In this document: positions 39,355 through 47,091 of the stretch, in pieces
Layout: each line of letters opens with the position of its first letter
Numbering within the stretch: position 1 is the first letter of the stretch
Source: Nevskiaceae bacterium
Lineage (GTDB): Bacteria > Pseudomonadota > Gammaproteobacteria > Nevskiales > Nevskiaceae
NCBI GenBank assembly: GCA_004297005.1
Contig: SCVA01000011.1
Span: forward strand, 1 to 64,000
Direction: 5' to 3'
Length of the DNA stretch: 64,000 nt
The notes under the pieces: model-generated
Told to the model about the DNA's origin: nothing
The model's input: the letters and a program-made list of their open reading frames with translations, nothing else
Database searches by the model: none
Program-made: the position numbers and the translations under genes

Positions 39355-39487
39355 GAAGTGGAGAGCCTGTTTCGGAAGGCGCCAGGCCCGATTGGCAATC
39401 CGGGATTCTTGGCTGCCATCGCACCGACCATGGAGCCGGTGGCCAGAAAAAGTGTGTCTCCCGCCTGTGCCGTAGCCATCGTCACTG

Positions 39488-39640
39488 ACCTTGAGACGAA
39501 CGTCTCAAGTGGGCACCGCGCCGGCCTTTGGGCTTCCCACTGCAAGGTGGGCCTGCACGCCAGAACCAGGTAAGGCTCCCGGGGTTTTGCAATTAGGCTC
39601 AAGGGGTTTGGACGGAGCCGTCGAACACCGCAGGAGACAC
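39488..39640 (-). ncRNA. ssrS: 6S RNA
   Basis: Identified by locus and sequence: it lies between zapA and the 5-FCL gene, on their strand. Read leftward, the RNA begins near GTGTCTCCTGCGGTGTTCG and contains CCTTGAGCC in the first half. Its 3' half has CCCACCTTGCAGTGGGAAGCC and ends near a CTTGAGAC-GTTC-GTCTCAAG hairpin (39490-39509). The 5' GUCUC can also pair with the first GAGAC. 6S RNA binds sigma-70 RNA polymerase as an open-promoter mimic. A -10-like TAGAAT lies at 39647-39652. Exact ends are estimated. Confidence 0.8.
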
Positions 39641-39689
39641 GCCGGCATTCTACACCGGCTCGTGGCGCCGGTCGGCGCGACAAAAAAAC

Positions 39690-40010
39690 CTACTCCGCGT
39701 CGTTGAGGGTGCTGTCGATGTCGTGACCAAACTGGCGCAGGCGCTCCAGCGCCTGGCTGTCGGGAGTGACGACATTGGCATCGCCCTGCAAGGCCAGCAG
39801 CTCGCGGGTGAGGTTGAGCGCCGCCATCACCGCGATCTTCTCCGCGCCCAGTGCTCGGCCCCGCTTCTTGATGGCGTTCATCCGCTCGTTGAGCATCTCG
39901 GCGGAAGTGACCAGGGCCTCGTGCTCGTTGGGTGCGCACTGCACCGCGTACTCGCGGCCCATGATCTTGACGGTGACGGTCAGCACATCGGGTTTGGCGG
40001 CCGGCTTCAT
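39690..40010 (-). CDS. zapA: Cell division protein ZapA
   Basis: 106 residues; ZapA tetramers bundle FtsZ filaments at the Z ring. The N-terminal beta-hairpin domain has VTVKIMGREYAVQCAPNEHEAL, then SAEMLNERMNAIKKRG and GAEKIAVMAALNLTRELL, ending in a C-terminal coiled coil. Its start overlaps the stop of the upstream TIGR02449 gene (ATGA), and 6S RNA follows. Confidence 0.95.
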   Translation of the reverse strand: MKPAAKPDVLTVTVKIMGREYAVQCAPNEHEALVTSAEMLNERMNAIKKRGRALGAEKIAVMAALNLTRELLALQGDANVVTPDSQALERLRQFGHDIDSTLNDAE

Positions 40011-40201
40011 GAGGCGGATTCTCCCTCCATCAGCCGCAACCGTTCGACCACGCCCTCGATGCGGCGCTTCAGCTCGGCGTTGAGCGCCAGCAGACGATCA
40101 CGCTCCTGTAAGGCGCGCTTCTTCTCCAGCCGCTCCTGCCGGTAGGCGGCGGTCAGTCGGCTGATGCGGGCTTCGAGCTGGTCGAGTTCGGTGTGCAACA
40201 T
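40007..40201 (-). CDS. TIGR02449-family ZapB-like coiled-coil protein
   Basis: 64 residues, almost wholly coiled coil (LDQLEARISRLTAAYRQE, LQERDRLLALNAELKRRI). The TIGR02449 family sits upstream of zapA in many gammaproteobacteria and resembles ZapB, a Z-ring partner of ZapA. The 4-base overlap with zapA supports coupled translation. Confidence 0.88.
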   Translation of the reverse strand: MLHTELDQLEARISRLTAAYRQERLEKKRALQERDRLLALNAELKRRIEGVVERLRLMEGESAS

Positions 40202-40235
40202 GGGGCAAGTATACGGCCGAGGGCGGCGCCAACAG

Positions 40236-40268
40236 AAAGCCCCGCCGGCGCGCGGGCACCGGCGGGGC
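40236..40268 (-). terminator. Terminator of the DegQ-type protease gene
   Basis: Perfect 10-bp stem GCCCCGCCGG / CCGGCGGGGC (40239-40248, 40259-40268) with a 10-base loop. Leftward it is followed by TTTCTGTT. Confidence 0.75.
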
Positions 40269-40288
40269 TGATGGTCCCGGCGAAGGGC

Positions 40289-41704
40289 TTACTGGACGAT
40301 CAGGAACAGCGCACTGTCACCGCGGCGCAGATGTAGCAGCAACTCGTCCTTGCCGGCGGTGAGCTTGGTGAAATCTTCCATGCTGTTCACCGGGCGGCGG
40401 TTGACGCCGATGATGACATCGCCCTGACGCAGGCCGGTGCGGGCGGCCGGCGAACGCGGGTCGATCTTGGCGACCACGACGCCGCGGATGTCGCCCTCGA
40501 CATTGCTCTCGTCGGTGGGTGCGAACGTTGCGCCTTGCAGCTTGGGGTTGACCGCAGCGCCGGGCGCGGCCTGCTCGCTGTCCTTGCCGATCGCGACGGT
40601 GACGGTGCGCGGCTTGCCCTCGCGGAGGATGTCGAGCTGGACCTTTTCGCCCACCCGCAGCAGGCCGATGACCGTGCGCAGCTGGTTGAAGTCGGTGATC
40701 TCGCGGCCGTTGGCCTTGAGGATGATGTCCTCGACTTTCAGGCCGGCGCGGGCGGCCGGGCCGTCCGGCACCACCCGCGACACCACCACGCCGCGGGCAT
40801 TGCTGAGGCCGAAGGACTTGGCCAGTTCCGGCGTCAGATCCTGACCCTGCACACCGATGCGGCCGCGGGTGACGCTGCCGGTTTCGATCAGCTGGTTCAT
40901 CACGCTCTTGGCGAGATTGACCGGGATCGCGAAGCCGATGCCGATGTTGCCGCCGCTGCGGGAGAGTATCTGGCTGGGCACGCCAACCAGTTCGCCGCGC
41001 AGGTTGATCAGCGCGCCACCGGAGTTGCCGGGGTTGATCGAGGCGTCGGTCTGGATGAAGTCCTGGATGCCGTCGCCGGTGGCGCGGCCGAGGCCGGAGA
41101 CGATGCCGGTGGTGGCAGTCTGGCGCAGGCCGAAGGGCGAGCCGATGGCGACCACGAAGTCGCCGACCTGCAGGCCGTCGGAATTGCCCAGGCTCAAGGC
41201 CTTGAGGCGCTCGGCCTTGATCTGGATGACCGCGAGGTCGGTGTCGGCATCCTTACCGATCAGCTTGGCGGCGAACTCGCGGTCGTCGGACAGCCGCACC
41301 TTGATCTCGTCGGCGTCGGCGACCACGTGGTTGTTGGTGAGGATGTAGCCCTTGGCGGCATCGACGATGGTGCCCGAGCCCAGGCTCTGCGCCTGCCGCT
41401 GCTGCGGCTGGTCGGGGATGCCGAAGAAGCGCCGGAAATTGGGGTCGTCCATCATCGGGCCGAAGGGGTTCTGCACTTCGACCTTGCTGGTCACCGAGAT
41501 GTTGACCACCGCCGGCATCACCTCGCGCAGCATCGGCGCCAGCGAGGGCAGGCCGCCGGTGCTGGGGGCGGCGATCATCGGCGCCGGCAGGTCGGCATGT
41601 GCCGGCTGTGGAGCCGTGGTCGACAGCGAGAGAACGGCGGCGGTCACGCCAAAGCCGACCGCAGCGGCGGCCAGGCTGGATTTGAGCAGGGAATTGCGAG
41701 ACAT
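40289..41704 (-). CDS. Do/DegQ-family periplasmic serine protease
   Basis: 471 residues with an N-terminal export signal (hydrophobic ~9-29, ending AHA). The trypsin-like domain has the triad His126 (TNNHVVAD), Asp156 (DADTDLAVI) and Ser228 (NPGNSGGAL). Two PDZ domains follow (~270-360: GRIGVQGQDLTPELAKSFGL; ~385-470: RGVVVAKIDPRSPAARTGLR). It acts as protease and chaperone in periplasmic protein quality control. The N-terminal FGPMMDDPNFRRFFG loop matches DegQ/MucD proteins. No adjacent sigma-E genes in the window. Confidence 0.95.
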   Translation of the reverse strand: MSRNSLLKSSLAAAAVGFGVTAAVLSLSTTAPQPAHADLPAPMIAAPSTGGLPSLAPMLREVMPAVVNISVTSKVEVQNPFGPMMDDPNFRRFFGIPDQPQQRQAQSLGSGTIVDAAKGYILTNNHVVADADEIKVRLSDDREFAAKLIGKDADTDLAVIQIKAERLKALSLGNSDGLQVGDFVVAIGSPFGLRQTATTGIVSGLGRATGDGIQDFIQTDASINPGNSGGALINLRGELVGVPSQILSRSGGNIGIGFAIPVNLAKSVMNQLIETGSVTRGRIGVQGQDLTPELAKSFGLSNARGVVVSRVVPDGPAARAGLKVEDIILKANGREITDFNQLRTVIGLLRVGEKVQLDILREGKPRTVTVAIGKDSEQAAPGAAVNPKLQGATFAPTDESNVEGDIRGVVVAKIDPRSPAARTGLRQGDVIIGVNRRPVNSMEDFTKLTAGKDELLLHLRRGDSALFLIVQ

Positions 41705-41791
41705 CTTCAGGTGTCCTGGTCGAAAAGTCGCAAGTGCGACAGCGCGACAGACCGCGCCGCCGGTCCGCAGTTCAATGGCGGCGACAGCAAG

Positions 41792-42424
41792 CTATTTCAA
41801 GCGGATGTCGGGATTGGTGGCGTAGCGGCCGGTCAGGCTGGCCTGCGCCAGCACATGGCCTTCGATCGCCTTGCGGAAATCGGCCAGGTTGTAGCGCTCC
41901 GGCAACTGTAGCTGGGCGTCGAGGGCGTAGACGGTGAAGACGTACTGGTGCGGCAGGCTGTCGTTGAACGGCGGGCAGGGGCCGTCGTAGCCCAGGTAGG
42001 GGCCTTCCATGTCCTTGTCGCCGGCAAACCAACCGGTGTAATCGTTGAGGCCCTGATGGCAGCCATCCGGCCCGTCGGGAATGCGCTTGCCGCCAGGGAT
42101 CACCGCCTTGGAGCAGGCGCCCTCGGCGAGTTGAGTGACGCTCGCCGGGATATTGACCGCCAGCCAGTGCACGAACTCGCCGCGCGGGTACTTGGTAGGG
42201 ATGATGCTGCCGGGGGTGTTGACGTAGTCGGGCTTGGTGGCCGGCGCGGTGGGGTCGATGCAACTGAGCGCGAAGCTCCGCGTGCCGTCGGGGATGCCAC
42301 GCCAGCTCAATTCCGGCGAGAGATTCTGCGACAGTCGCAGATAGGTCTTGGGATCCTTGACGCAGAAGGCGCAGCGGCCGGGGATCACATCGCCGTCTTC
42401 GAAGCTGTCGCTGGTCAGTTTCAT
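41792..42424 (-). CDS. YbhB/YbcL (PEBP/Raf-kinase-inhibitor-like) protein
   Basis: 210 residues. The phosphatidylethanolamine-binding-protein fold is shown by NLSPELSWRGIPDGTRSFAL, CIDPTAP, EFVHWLAVNIPA, PYLGYDGPCPPFNDSLPHQYVF (shown in part) and VYALDAQL. The DPxxP and GxxP/H ligand-pocket motifs are present. It is larger than E. coli YbhB (158) because of an inserted segment with Cys residues (CAFCVKDPKTYLRL and CHQGLNDYTGWFAGD). No signal peptide. Ligand unknown. Confidence 0.9.
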   Translation of the reverse strand: MKLTSDSFEDGDVIPGRCAFCVKDPKTYLRLSQNLSPELSWRGIPDGTRSFALSCIDPTAPATKPDYVNTPGSIIPTKYPRGEFVHWLAVNIPASVTQLAEGACSKAVIPGGKRIPDGPDGCHQGLNDYTGWFAGDKDMEGPYLGYDGPCPPFNDSLPHQYVFTVYALDAQLQLPERYNLADFRKAIEGHVLAQASLTGRYATNPDIRLK

Positions 42425-42467
42425 GGGGCGCCGAGGGCGTCTTGCCGGTAGTTATTGGTGTAGGTCA

Positions 42468-43508
42468 TTACAGCATGAAGGAGCGGGGGCTCGGCAATCC
42501 CTCGCTCAGGGCTTGGCCGCGCAATGCACCGCCGAGGCGCAGCAGACTCAGGTGTAGACGCTCGGTCAGCGGCTTCTTGCGGCGGTAGCGGACCGCGTAG
42601 AGGTCGGCGCTGTCGGCATGGTCCAGCAAGTAGTCGTCGCTGGTGCGCAGCTGGTCGACCAGATTCAGCGACAGTGCCCGGGAGCCGAACCAGTGCTCGC
42701 CGGTGGCGGCCAGCTCGATCGGCACCTGCGGGCGATGCTCGCTGACAAACTGCTTGAACAGCAGGTGGGTGTCTTCCAGTTCCTCCTTGAATTTCGCGCG
42801 GGCGGCGTCGGTGTTCTCGCCCAGCAGCGTCAGGGTGCGCTTGTACTCGCCAGCGGTATGCAGTTCGATGTCGACGTCATGCTTCTTCAGCAGGCGGTGG
42901 ACATTCGGAATCTGAGCGACAACTCCGATCGAGCCGACCACCGCGAAAGGCGCGGCGAGGATGCGGTCGGCGACGCAGGCCATCAGGTAGCCGCCGCTGG
43001 CCGCCACCTTGTCCACCGCGACCGTCAGGGGAAATCCCCGGTCGCGCAGGCGCTTGAGTTGGCTGGCCGCCAGGCCGTAGGCGTGCACCAGGCCGCCTTC
43101 GCTTTCCAGGCGCAGCAAGACCTCGTCTTCCTTGCGCAGCAGTTGCAGCAGCGCGGTAATTTCCTCGCGCAACTCGGTGACCGCGCCAGCGTGCAGGTCG
43201 CCGTGAAAGTCCAGCACAAACAAGCGCTTGCGGGATTCCTTTGAGGCCGCCTTGCGGCGCGCCTTGTCCTCCTGCTTGCGTCGCTTGCGCTCGGCCTTGA
43301 GGCCGGCCTCGTCGAGCACTTGCTCGGAAAGGCTTTCCCGCAAATGCCGGTAGCGCTCGTTGAGTGGTTCCACCTCCAGTTTCTCGGATTCATGGTGGCG
43401 CGCTTCTCGCATAGCATTAGCCAGTCCGCCGATTAAAAGGCCGACAGCGAGAAACAAGGTTATTGTCTTGGCCAGGAAGAGGCCGTATTCCAGAATGAAT
43501 TCTTGCAC
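42468..43508 (-). CDS. sohB: SohB-type inner-membrane serine protease (S49 family)
   Basis: 346 residues from the GTG at 43508, which gives VQEFILEYGLFLAKTITLF like other SohBs; longer in-frame starts are possible. One membrane helix is followed by a charged linker (RKRRKQEDKARRKAASKES). The S49 domain has LDFHGDLHAGAV, LRLESEGGLVHAYG, the nucleophile Ser in VAASGGYLMACVAD and AAPFAVVGSIGVV, with the catalytic Lys downstream in AGEYKRTLTLLGENT. Divergent from the ompA gene across an AT-rich promoter gap. Confidence 0.92.
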   Translation of the reverse strand: MQEFILEYGLFLAKTITLFLAVGLLIGGLANAMREARHHESEKLEVEPLNERYRHLRESLSEQVLDEAGLKAERKRRKQEDKARRKAASKESRKRLFVLDFHGDLHAGAVTELREEITALLQLLRKEDEVLLRLESEGGLVHAYGLAASQLKRLRDRGFPLTVAVDKVAASGGYLMACVADRILAAPFAVVGSIGVVAQIPNVHRLLKKHDVDIELHTAGEYKRTLTLLGENTDAARAKFKEELEDTHLLFKQFVSEHRPQVPIELAATGEHWFGSRALSLNLVDQLRTSDDYLLDHADSADLYAVRYRRKKPLTERLHLSLLRLGGALRGQALSEGLPSPRSFML

Positions 43509-43582
43509 TTGGACGCCTGGTGAGAGGGGGAGTCGGAGCAATTTATGTGCCCAGACCCATTTATCCCGCAAAATGAAGTGAC

Positions 43583-43588
43583 TATAAT
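43583..43588 (+). promoter_or_regulatory. Consensus -10 box (TATAAT) upstream of the OmpA-family gene
   Basis: Perfect TATAAT, 58 bases before the ompA ATG, in a short AT-rich stretch between sohB and ompA. TTTATC about 18 bp upstream is a weak -35. A perfect -10 fits an abundant outer-membrane protein. Confidence 0.5.
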
Positions 43589-43646
43589 TTTATTGCGCTG
43601 CACATCGTTTCGTTATCCTCAGTTAGGACTTGGAGTCTTAAACAAC

Positions 43647-44723
43647 ATGAAGAACATTACACGCGCCGCGATTGCGGCCACGCTCGTCGGGCTGGCGCTG
43701 CCGCTGCACGCGGAAGAGCTTCTCGACAAGCGCCCCTACCTGTCGCCGATGTTTGCGTACACCTTCCAGGACGAGGACCGCAATTCCGAGCACGGTCTCG
43801 GTTTCGCCATCTCTGGCGGCAAGGTGCTCAACAAGTACTGGAACGTCGAACTCGGCGCTCTCTACCAGAAGTACAAGGCCCAGACCGGCGGCGCCGAGTG
43901 GCGCGACGTCGGAGTGACGCTGGACGGTCTGTTCTTCTACTCGCGTAGCCGCGCCTTCTCGCCCTACTTCGGCATCGGCGCTGGCGTGCAGCGCACCGAC
44001 ATCACCGGCACTGGCCTGAGCGATACCGAGCCGCTGGTTAATGCCGGCCTTGGTTTCTTCAAGTATTTCACCGTGGCGGATCACGACGTCGCCTTCCGCA
44101 CCGACCTGCGCTATCGCTGGACCGGTCTGGACGACATCAAGAACGCGACTGGCATCGACAGCCTGTCCGAGCCGGTCCTGAAGGTCGGTTTCGCGGTGCC
44201 GCTGGGTGCCAAGCCGGTTGCCATTGCTGAAGCGGCCCCGACCAAGCCAGTCACGAAAATCATCGACAGCGACGGCGACGGCGTGCCGGACGACAAGGAC
44301 CGCTGCCCGGGCAGCGCCAAGGGCGCCCCGGTGGATGCCTACGGCTGCACCAAGGAGCAGTTGGCGGCCGGTTCCGAGCGCCAGTTCGACGACGTGCTGT
44401 TCGCCTTCGACAAGTCCGACCTGACGCCGGAAGGCGTGGCGATCCTCGACAACGCCGCTCAGGTGGTCACCTCTGGCGAGTACAAGAGCCTGCGCATCAA
44501 CGTTTCCGGTCACACCGACTGGGTGGGCTCCGAGGGCTACAACCAGGCGCTGTCCGAGCGCCGCGCCAATGCCGTGAAGGCCTATCTGGTCAAGAAGGGC
44601 GTGGACGCCAGCCGCATCCGCACCTTCGCCTACGGTGAGAGCCAGCCGGTGGCCGACAATGCCACCGACGAAGGCCGCGCCAAGAACCGTCGCGCCGAAG
44701 TCCGCACTACTGCCGGCGAATAA
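43647..44723 (+). CDS. OmpA-family outer-membrane porin with TSP3 linker and peptidoglycan-binding domain
   Basis: 358 residues. Signal peptide (ends LHAEE), N-terminal eight-strand beta-barrel (~25-190, alternating aromatic strands such as PYLSPMFAYTFQDED and GLDDIKNATGI), then a calcium-binding thrombospondin type 3 repeat (DSDGDGVPDDKDRCPGS). The OmpA C-domain has DVLFAFDKSDLTPEG, VSGHTDWVGSEGYNQALSERR with the peptidoglycan-contact Asp and Arg, and a closing NRRAEV. It tethers outer membrane to cell wall. Followed by a strong terminator, so monocistronic. Confidence 0.93.
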   Translation: MKNITRAAIAATLVGLALPLHAEELLDKRPYLSPMFAYTFQDEDRNSEHGLGFAISGGKVLNKYWNVELGALYQKYKAQTGGAEWRDVGVTLDGLFFYSRSRAFSPYFGIGAGVQRTDITGTGLSDTEPLVNAGLGFFKYFTVADHDVAFRTDLRYRWTGLDDIKNATGIDSLSEPVLKVGFAVPLGAKPVAIAEAAPTKPVTKIIDSDGDGVPDDKDRCPGSAKGAPVDAYGCTKEQLAAGSERQFDDVLFAFDKSDLTPEGVAILDNAAQVVTSGEYKSLRINVSGHTDWVGSEGYNQALSERRANAVKAYLVKKGVDASRIRTFAYGESQPVADNATDEGRAKNRRAEVRTTAGE

Positions 44724-44748
44724 GTCGCAGCTGTTCGGTAGTGAAAGA

Positions 44749-44773
44749 CCCCCGCTACGGCGGGGGTTTTTTT
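44749..44773 (+). terminator. Strong rho-independent terminator after the OmpA-family gene
   Basis: CCCCCGC-TACG-GCGGGGG stem-loop directly followed by seven T residues. Confidence 0.9.
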
Positions 44774-44855
44774 ATGCACGCCAGCCTTTGGCTGGAATGC
44801 ATCGTGTAAATTTGTGACAAATGCCGATCGCACTCTGCGCTTTGCCCTGGGGACC

Positions 44856-45902
44856 ATGATCGAACGCGCCCGCTGGTTTCTGAGCCTGTTGCTGCTGAGC
44901 GCGGCCGCGCAGGCGGCCTTGCCGCCCTTGATCGTCGATGGCGATGGCGATGGCGTTTCCGACGAAGTCGATGATTGCCCATACACCCCGCCCGGCATCC
45001 AGATGAACGAGCGGGGTTGCCCCCTGCACGCCGACGATGGTGATGCCGACGGGGTTGCCGATCCCCAGGACGATTGCCCCTATACCCCGCCCGACGCGGT
45101 GGTGGATGCCCAGGGCTGTGCACTCGATGCCGATTTTGACGGCATCGCCAACGGCATCGACCGTTGTCTCAACACCGCGCTGGGAGCCTTGGTCGATGAG
45201 CGCGGTTGCGCCGTCGGGCAGGTGCCGGCGGCCTTGCTCAGCGTCCGACCGGCCCCGCCGCCGCTCACCGCGCCTCCGCCATCGGTTCCGGTGCCAGCGC
45301 CGGCCGCCGTTGTCACCAAGCCGGCCAAGCAGGTCACACCGCAAGGCGAGAGCTTGCAGGCAACACCCGAGCCGCTGGTGCCGCTTACACCTCTCGCACC
45401 CCTGGGCATTTCCGGGGGCGCGGTATCGGCATCTATACCCGCCGCGCCGGCGCTGCCGGTGGTTGCCGCGACTCAGCCGCCGCCGCAAGCGCGAGCTTCG
45501 GCGGACTTGCAGGCGGCACTGCTGGCTGAGGAGCAGTCTCGGGACGCCAGGCTTGCCGGCGCGCCGGCCGTGCCGCTGCCCGAGTCAATATCGGAGTCCC
45601 TGGTCTTTGCCGTGCGCAGCGCCGAGCTGTCGCCGGCTGCAGCCAGAAAGCTGGAGGCCCTGGCACCCGCACTCAAGGCGCTGGCAACCCGTAGCGCGAG
45701 CGCTCACGTCAGTGTGGCCGCCTACGCCGATCAAGGCGAAGGGACCAAGGCCAGCCGCTACGCCATACGGCGTTCCGAGCTGGTGCGCGCCTGGTTGCTG
45801 GCGCACGGGGTTCCAGCGGAGCGGATTCGCACCAGCATCCGGGTACTGGATAGCGGCGAGGCCGCCGGCAACCGCCGGGTGGATATCCGTACCGCCGACT
45901 AG
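44856..45902 (+). CDS. Second OmpA-domain protein with three TSP3 repeats and degenerate peptidoglycan-binding site
   Basis: 348 residues from the ATG at 44856 (CTGGGGA upstream). Signal peptide (ends AQAALP), then three TSP3-type calcium repeats (DGDGDGVSDEVDDCPYTPPG, DDGDADGVADPQDDCPYTP, DADFDGIANGIDRC). A ~100-residue Pro/Ala linker follows, then an OmpA-like C-domain with LVFAVRSAELSPAAARKLEAL, AYADQGEGTKASRYAIRRSE and NRRVDIR. The usual GHTD reads AYAD and the conserved Asn is missing, so peptidoglycan binding may be altered. No beta-barrel. Convergent with hemH, overlapping by 4 bases. Confidence 0.85.
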   Translation: MIERARWFLSLLLLSAAAQAALPPLIVDGDGDGVSDEVDDCPYTPPGIQMNERGCPLHADDGDADGVADPQDDCPYTPPDAVVDAQGCALDADFDGIANGIDRCLNTALGALVDERGCAVGQVPAALLSVRPAPPPLTAPPPSVPVPAPAAVVTKPAKQVTPQGESLQATPEPLVPLTPLAPLGISGGAVSASIPAAPALPVVAATQPPPQARASADLQAALLAEEQSRDARLAGAPAVPLPESISESLVFAVRSAELSPAAARKLEALAPALKALATRSASAHVSVAAYADQGEGTKASRYAIRRSELVRAWLLAHGVPAERIRTSIRVLDSGEAAGNRRVDIRTAD

Positions 45903-46972
45903 GCCTGCGCGCTTCCTTGGTCGCCCCGGGGCTCGCCTTCGATCGTCGGTGTGGCGAGGCTGTCCACCGGCAGCCAGTCTTTCAGCTGATCGCCGACCAG
46001 GCCGGCCAACGCGTCGAGATGTCCTGCGCTGGCGTTGAGCGCCGGGATGTAACGTAGTTCGCCACCCAGCCCGGCGAACAGGGCGTGATACTCCTCGGCG
46101 ATCTCCTCCAGAGTCTCCAGGCAGTCGGCGGCAAAGCCCGGTGCGATCACGTCCAGGGTCTTGATGCCGCGCTGCGCCAGTTGCCGCAGCTGCTCGTCGG
46201 TGTAGGGCTTTAGCCATTCCTCGCGGCCAAAGCGCGACTGGAAGCTCAGGCTCCAGTCGCCCTCGGCCAGGCCCAGTGCTGCGGCCAGCAGGCGTCCGGT
46301 CTTCTTGCATTCGCAGTAATAGGGGTCGCCAAGCGCGAAGTAGCGACGCGGAATGCCATGGAAACTGAGCAGCAGGTGCTCGCCCTGGCCCGCCTGTCGC
46401 CAGTGCGCGCGCACGCTGTCGGCGAGGGCGGCGATGTAGCCCGGATCGTCGTGGTAGTGGTTGATGGTTCGCAGCTCCGGCAGCCAGCGGCGCAGCTTGA
46501 GGGCATCGAACACCGCGTCCAGGGCGGAGGCGGTGGTGCTGGCGGAATATTGGGGAAAGAGCGGCAGCACCAGCACCCGGCGCACGCCTTGTTGCTCCAA
46601 TTCGGCGAGGGCGGTCTGCACGGAAGGCTGGCCATAACGCATTGCCAGCACCACGGGCACCTTCCGCCCCAGCAGGCGTTCAAGGCGCACGGCCACTCCG
46701 GTCGCCTGCTGGCGGCCGATGGCTAGCAGCGGGGCGCCCTCCGGGCTCCAGATCGCGGCGTAGCGCGCCGCCAGCTTTTTGGGGCGCGTGCGCAGGATGA
46801 TGCCGTTGAGGATCGGCCACCACAGCCAGGGTTCGAGATCGACCACGCGGTCGTCGGACAGGAACTCGCGCAGATAGCGGCGGATCGCCTCCGGCGTCGG
46901 TGCATCCGGCGTACCCAGATTGATCAGCAGGACGCCAGCCTGCGCGGGCTGAAGGTGGGCGGCGATATCCAT
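45899..46972 (-). CDS. hemH: Ferrochelatase
   Basis: 357 residues; inserts Fe2+ into protoporphyrin IX, the last heme step. GVLLINLGTPDAPTPEAIRRYLREFL, MRYGQPSV, VLPLFPQYSASTTASALD, LLLSFHGIPRRYFALGDPYYCECKKT (metal-site His, shown in part), SFQSRFGREEWLKPYTDE and the catalytic Glu region TLEEIAEEY are all present. The C-terminus is slightly longer than in E. coli. Probably single-gene, with a palindrome-rich gap upstream. Confidence 0.96.
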   Translation of the reverse strand: MDIAAHLQPAQAGVLLINLGTPDAPTPEAIRRYLREFLSDDRVVDLEPWLWWPILNGIILRTRPKKLAARYAAIWSPEGAPLLAIGRQQATGVAVRLERLLGRKVPVVLAMRYGQPSVQTALAELEQQGVRRVLVLPLFPQYSASTTASALDAVFDALKLRRWLPELRTINHYHDDPGYIAALADSVRAHWRQAGQGEHLLLSFHGIPRRYFALGDPYYCECKKTGRLLAAALGLAEGDWSLSFQSRFGREEWLKPYTDEQLRQLAQRGIKTLDVIAPGFAADCLETLEEIAEEYHALFAGLGGELRYIPALNASAGHLDALAGLVGDQLKDWLPVDSLATPTIEGEPRGDQGSAQA

Positions 46973-47091
46973 GGGCGGGATTGTGTGGTCTAGGCAGGCA
47001 CTACGCCATGCCTGGACTCATGGACGCTTCCCACTCCTGGGAGAGCCCCAGCGCTGTCTGCCTGCGCAGGCAGCGCCGTGTCCGGCCGGCC

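Noticed and set aside
39353-39689. A protein gene filling the gap between zapA and 5-FCL
   Set aside because: The open frame across the gap is explained by 6S RNA; only the 42-codon piece at 39351-39479 is kept as a weak observation.
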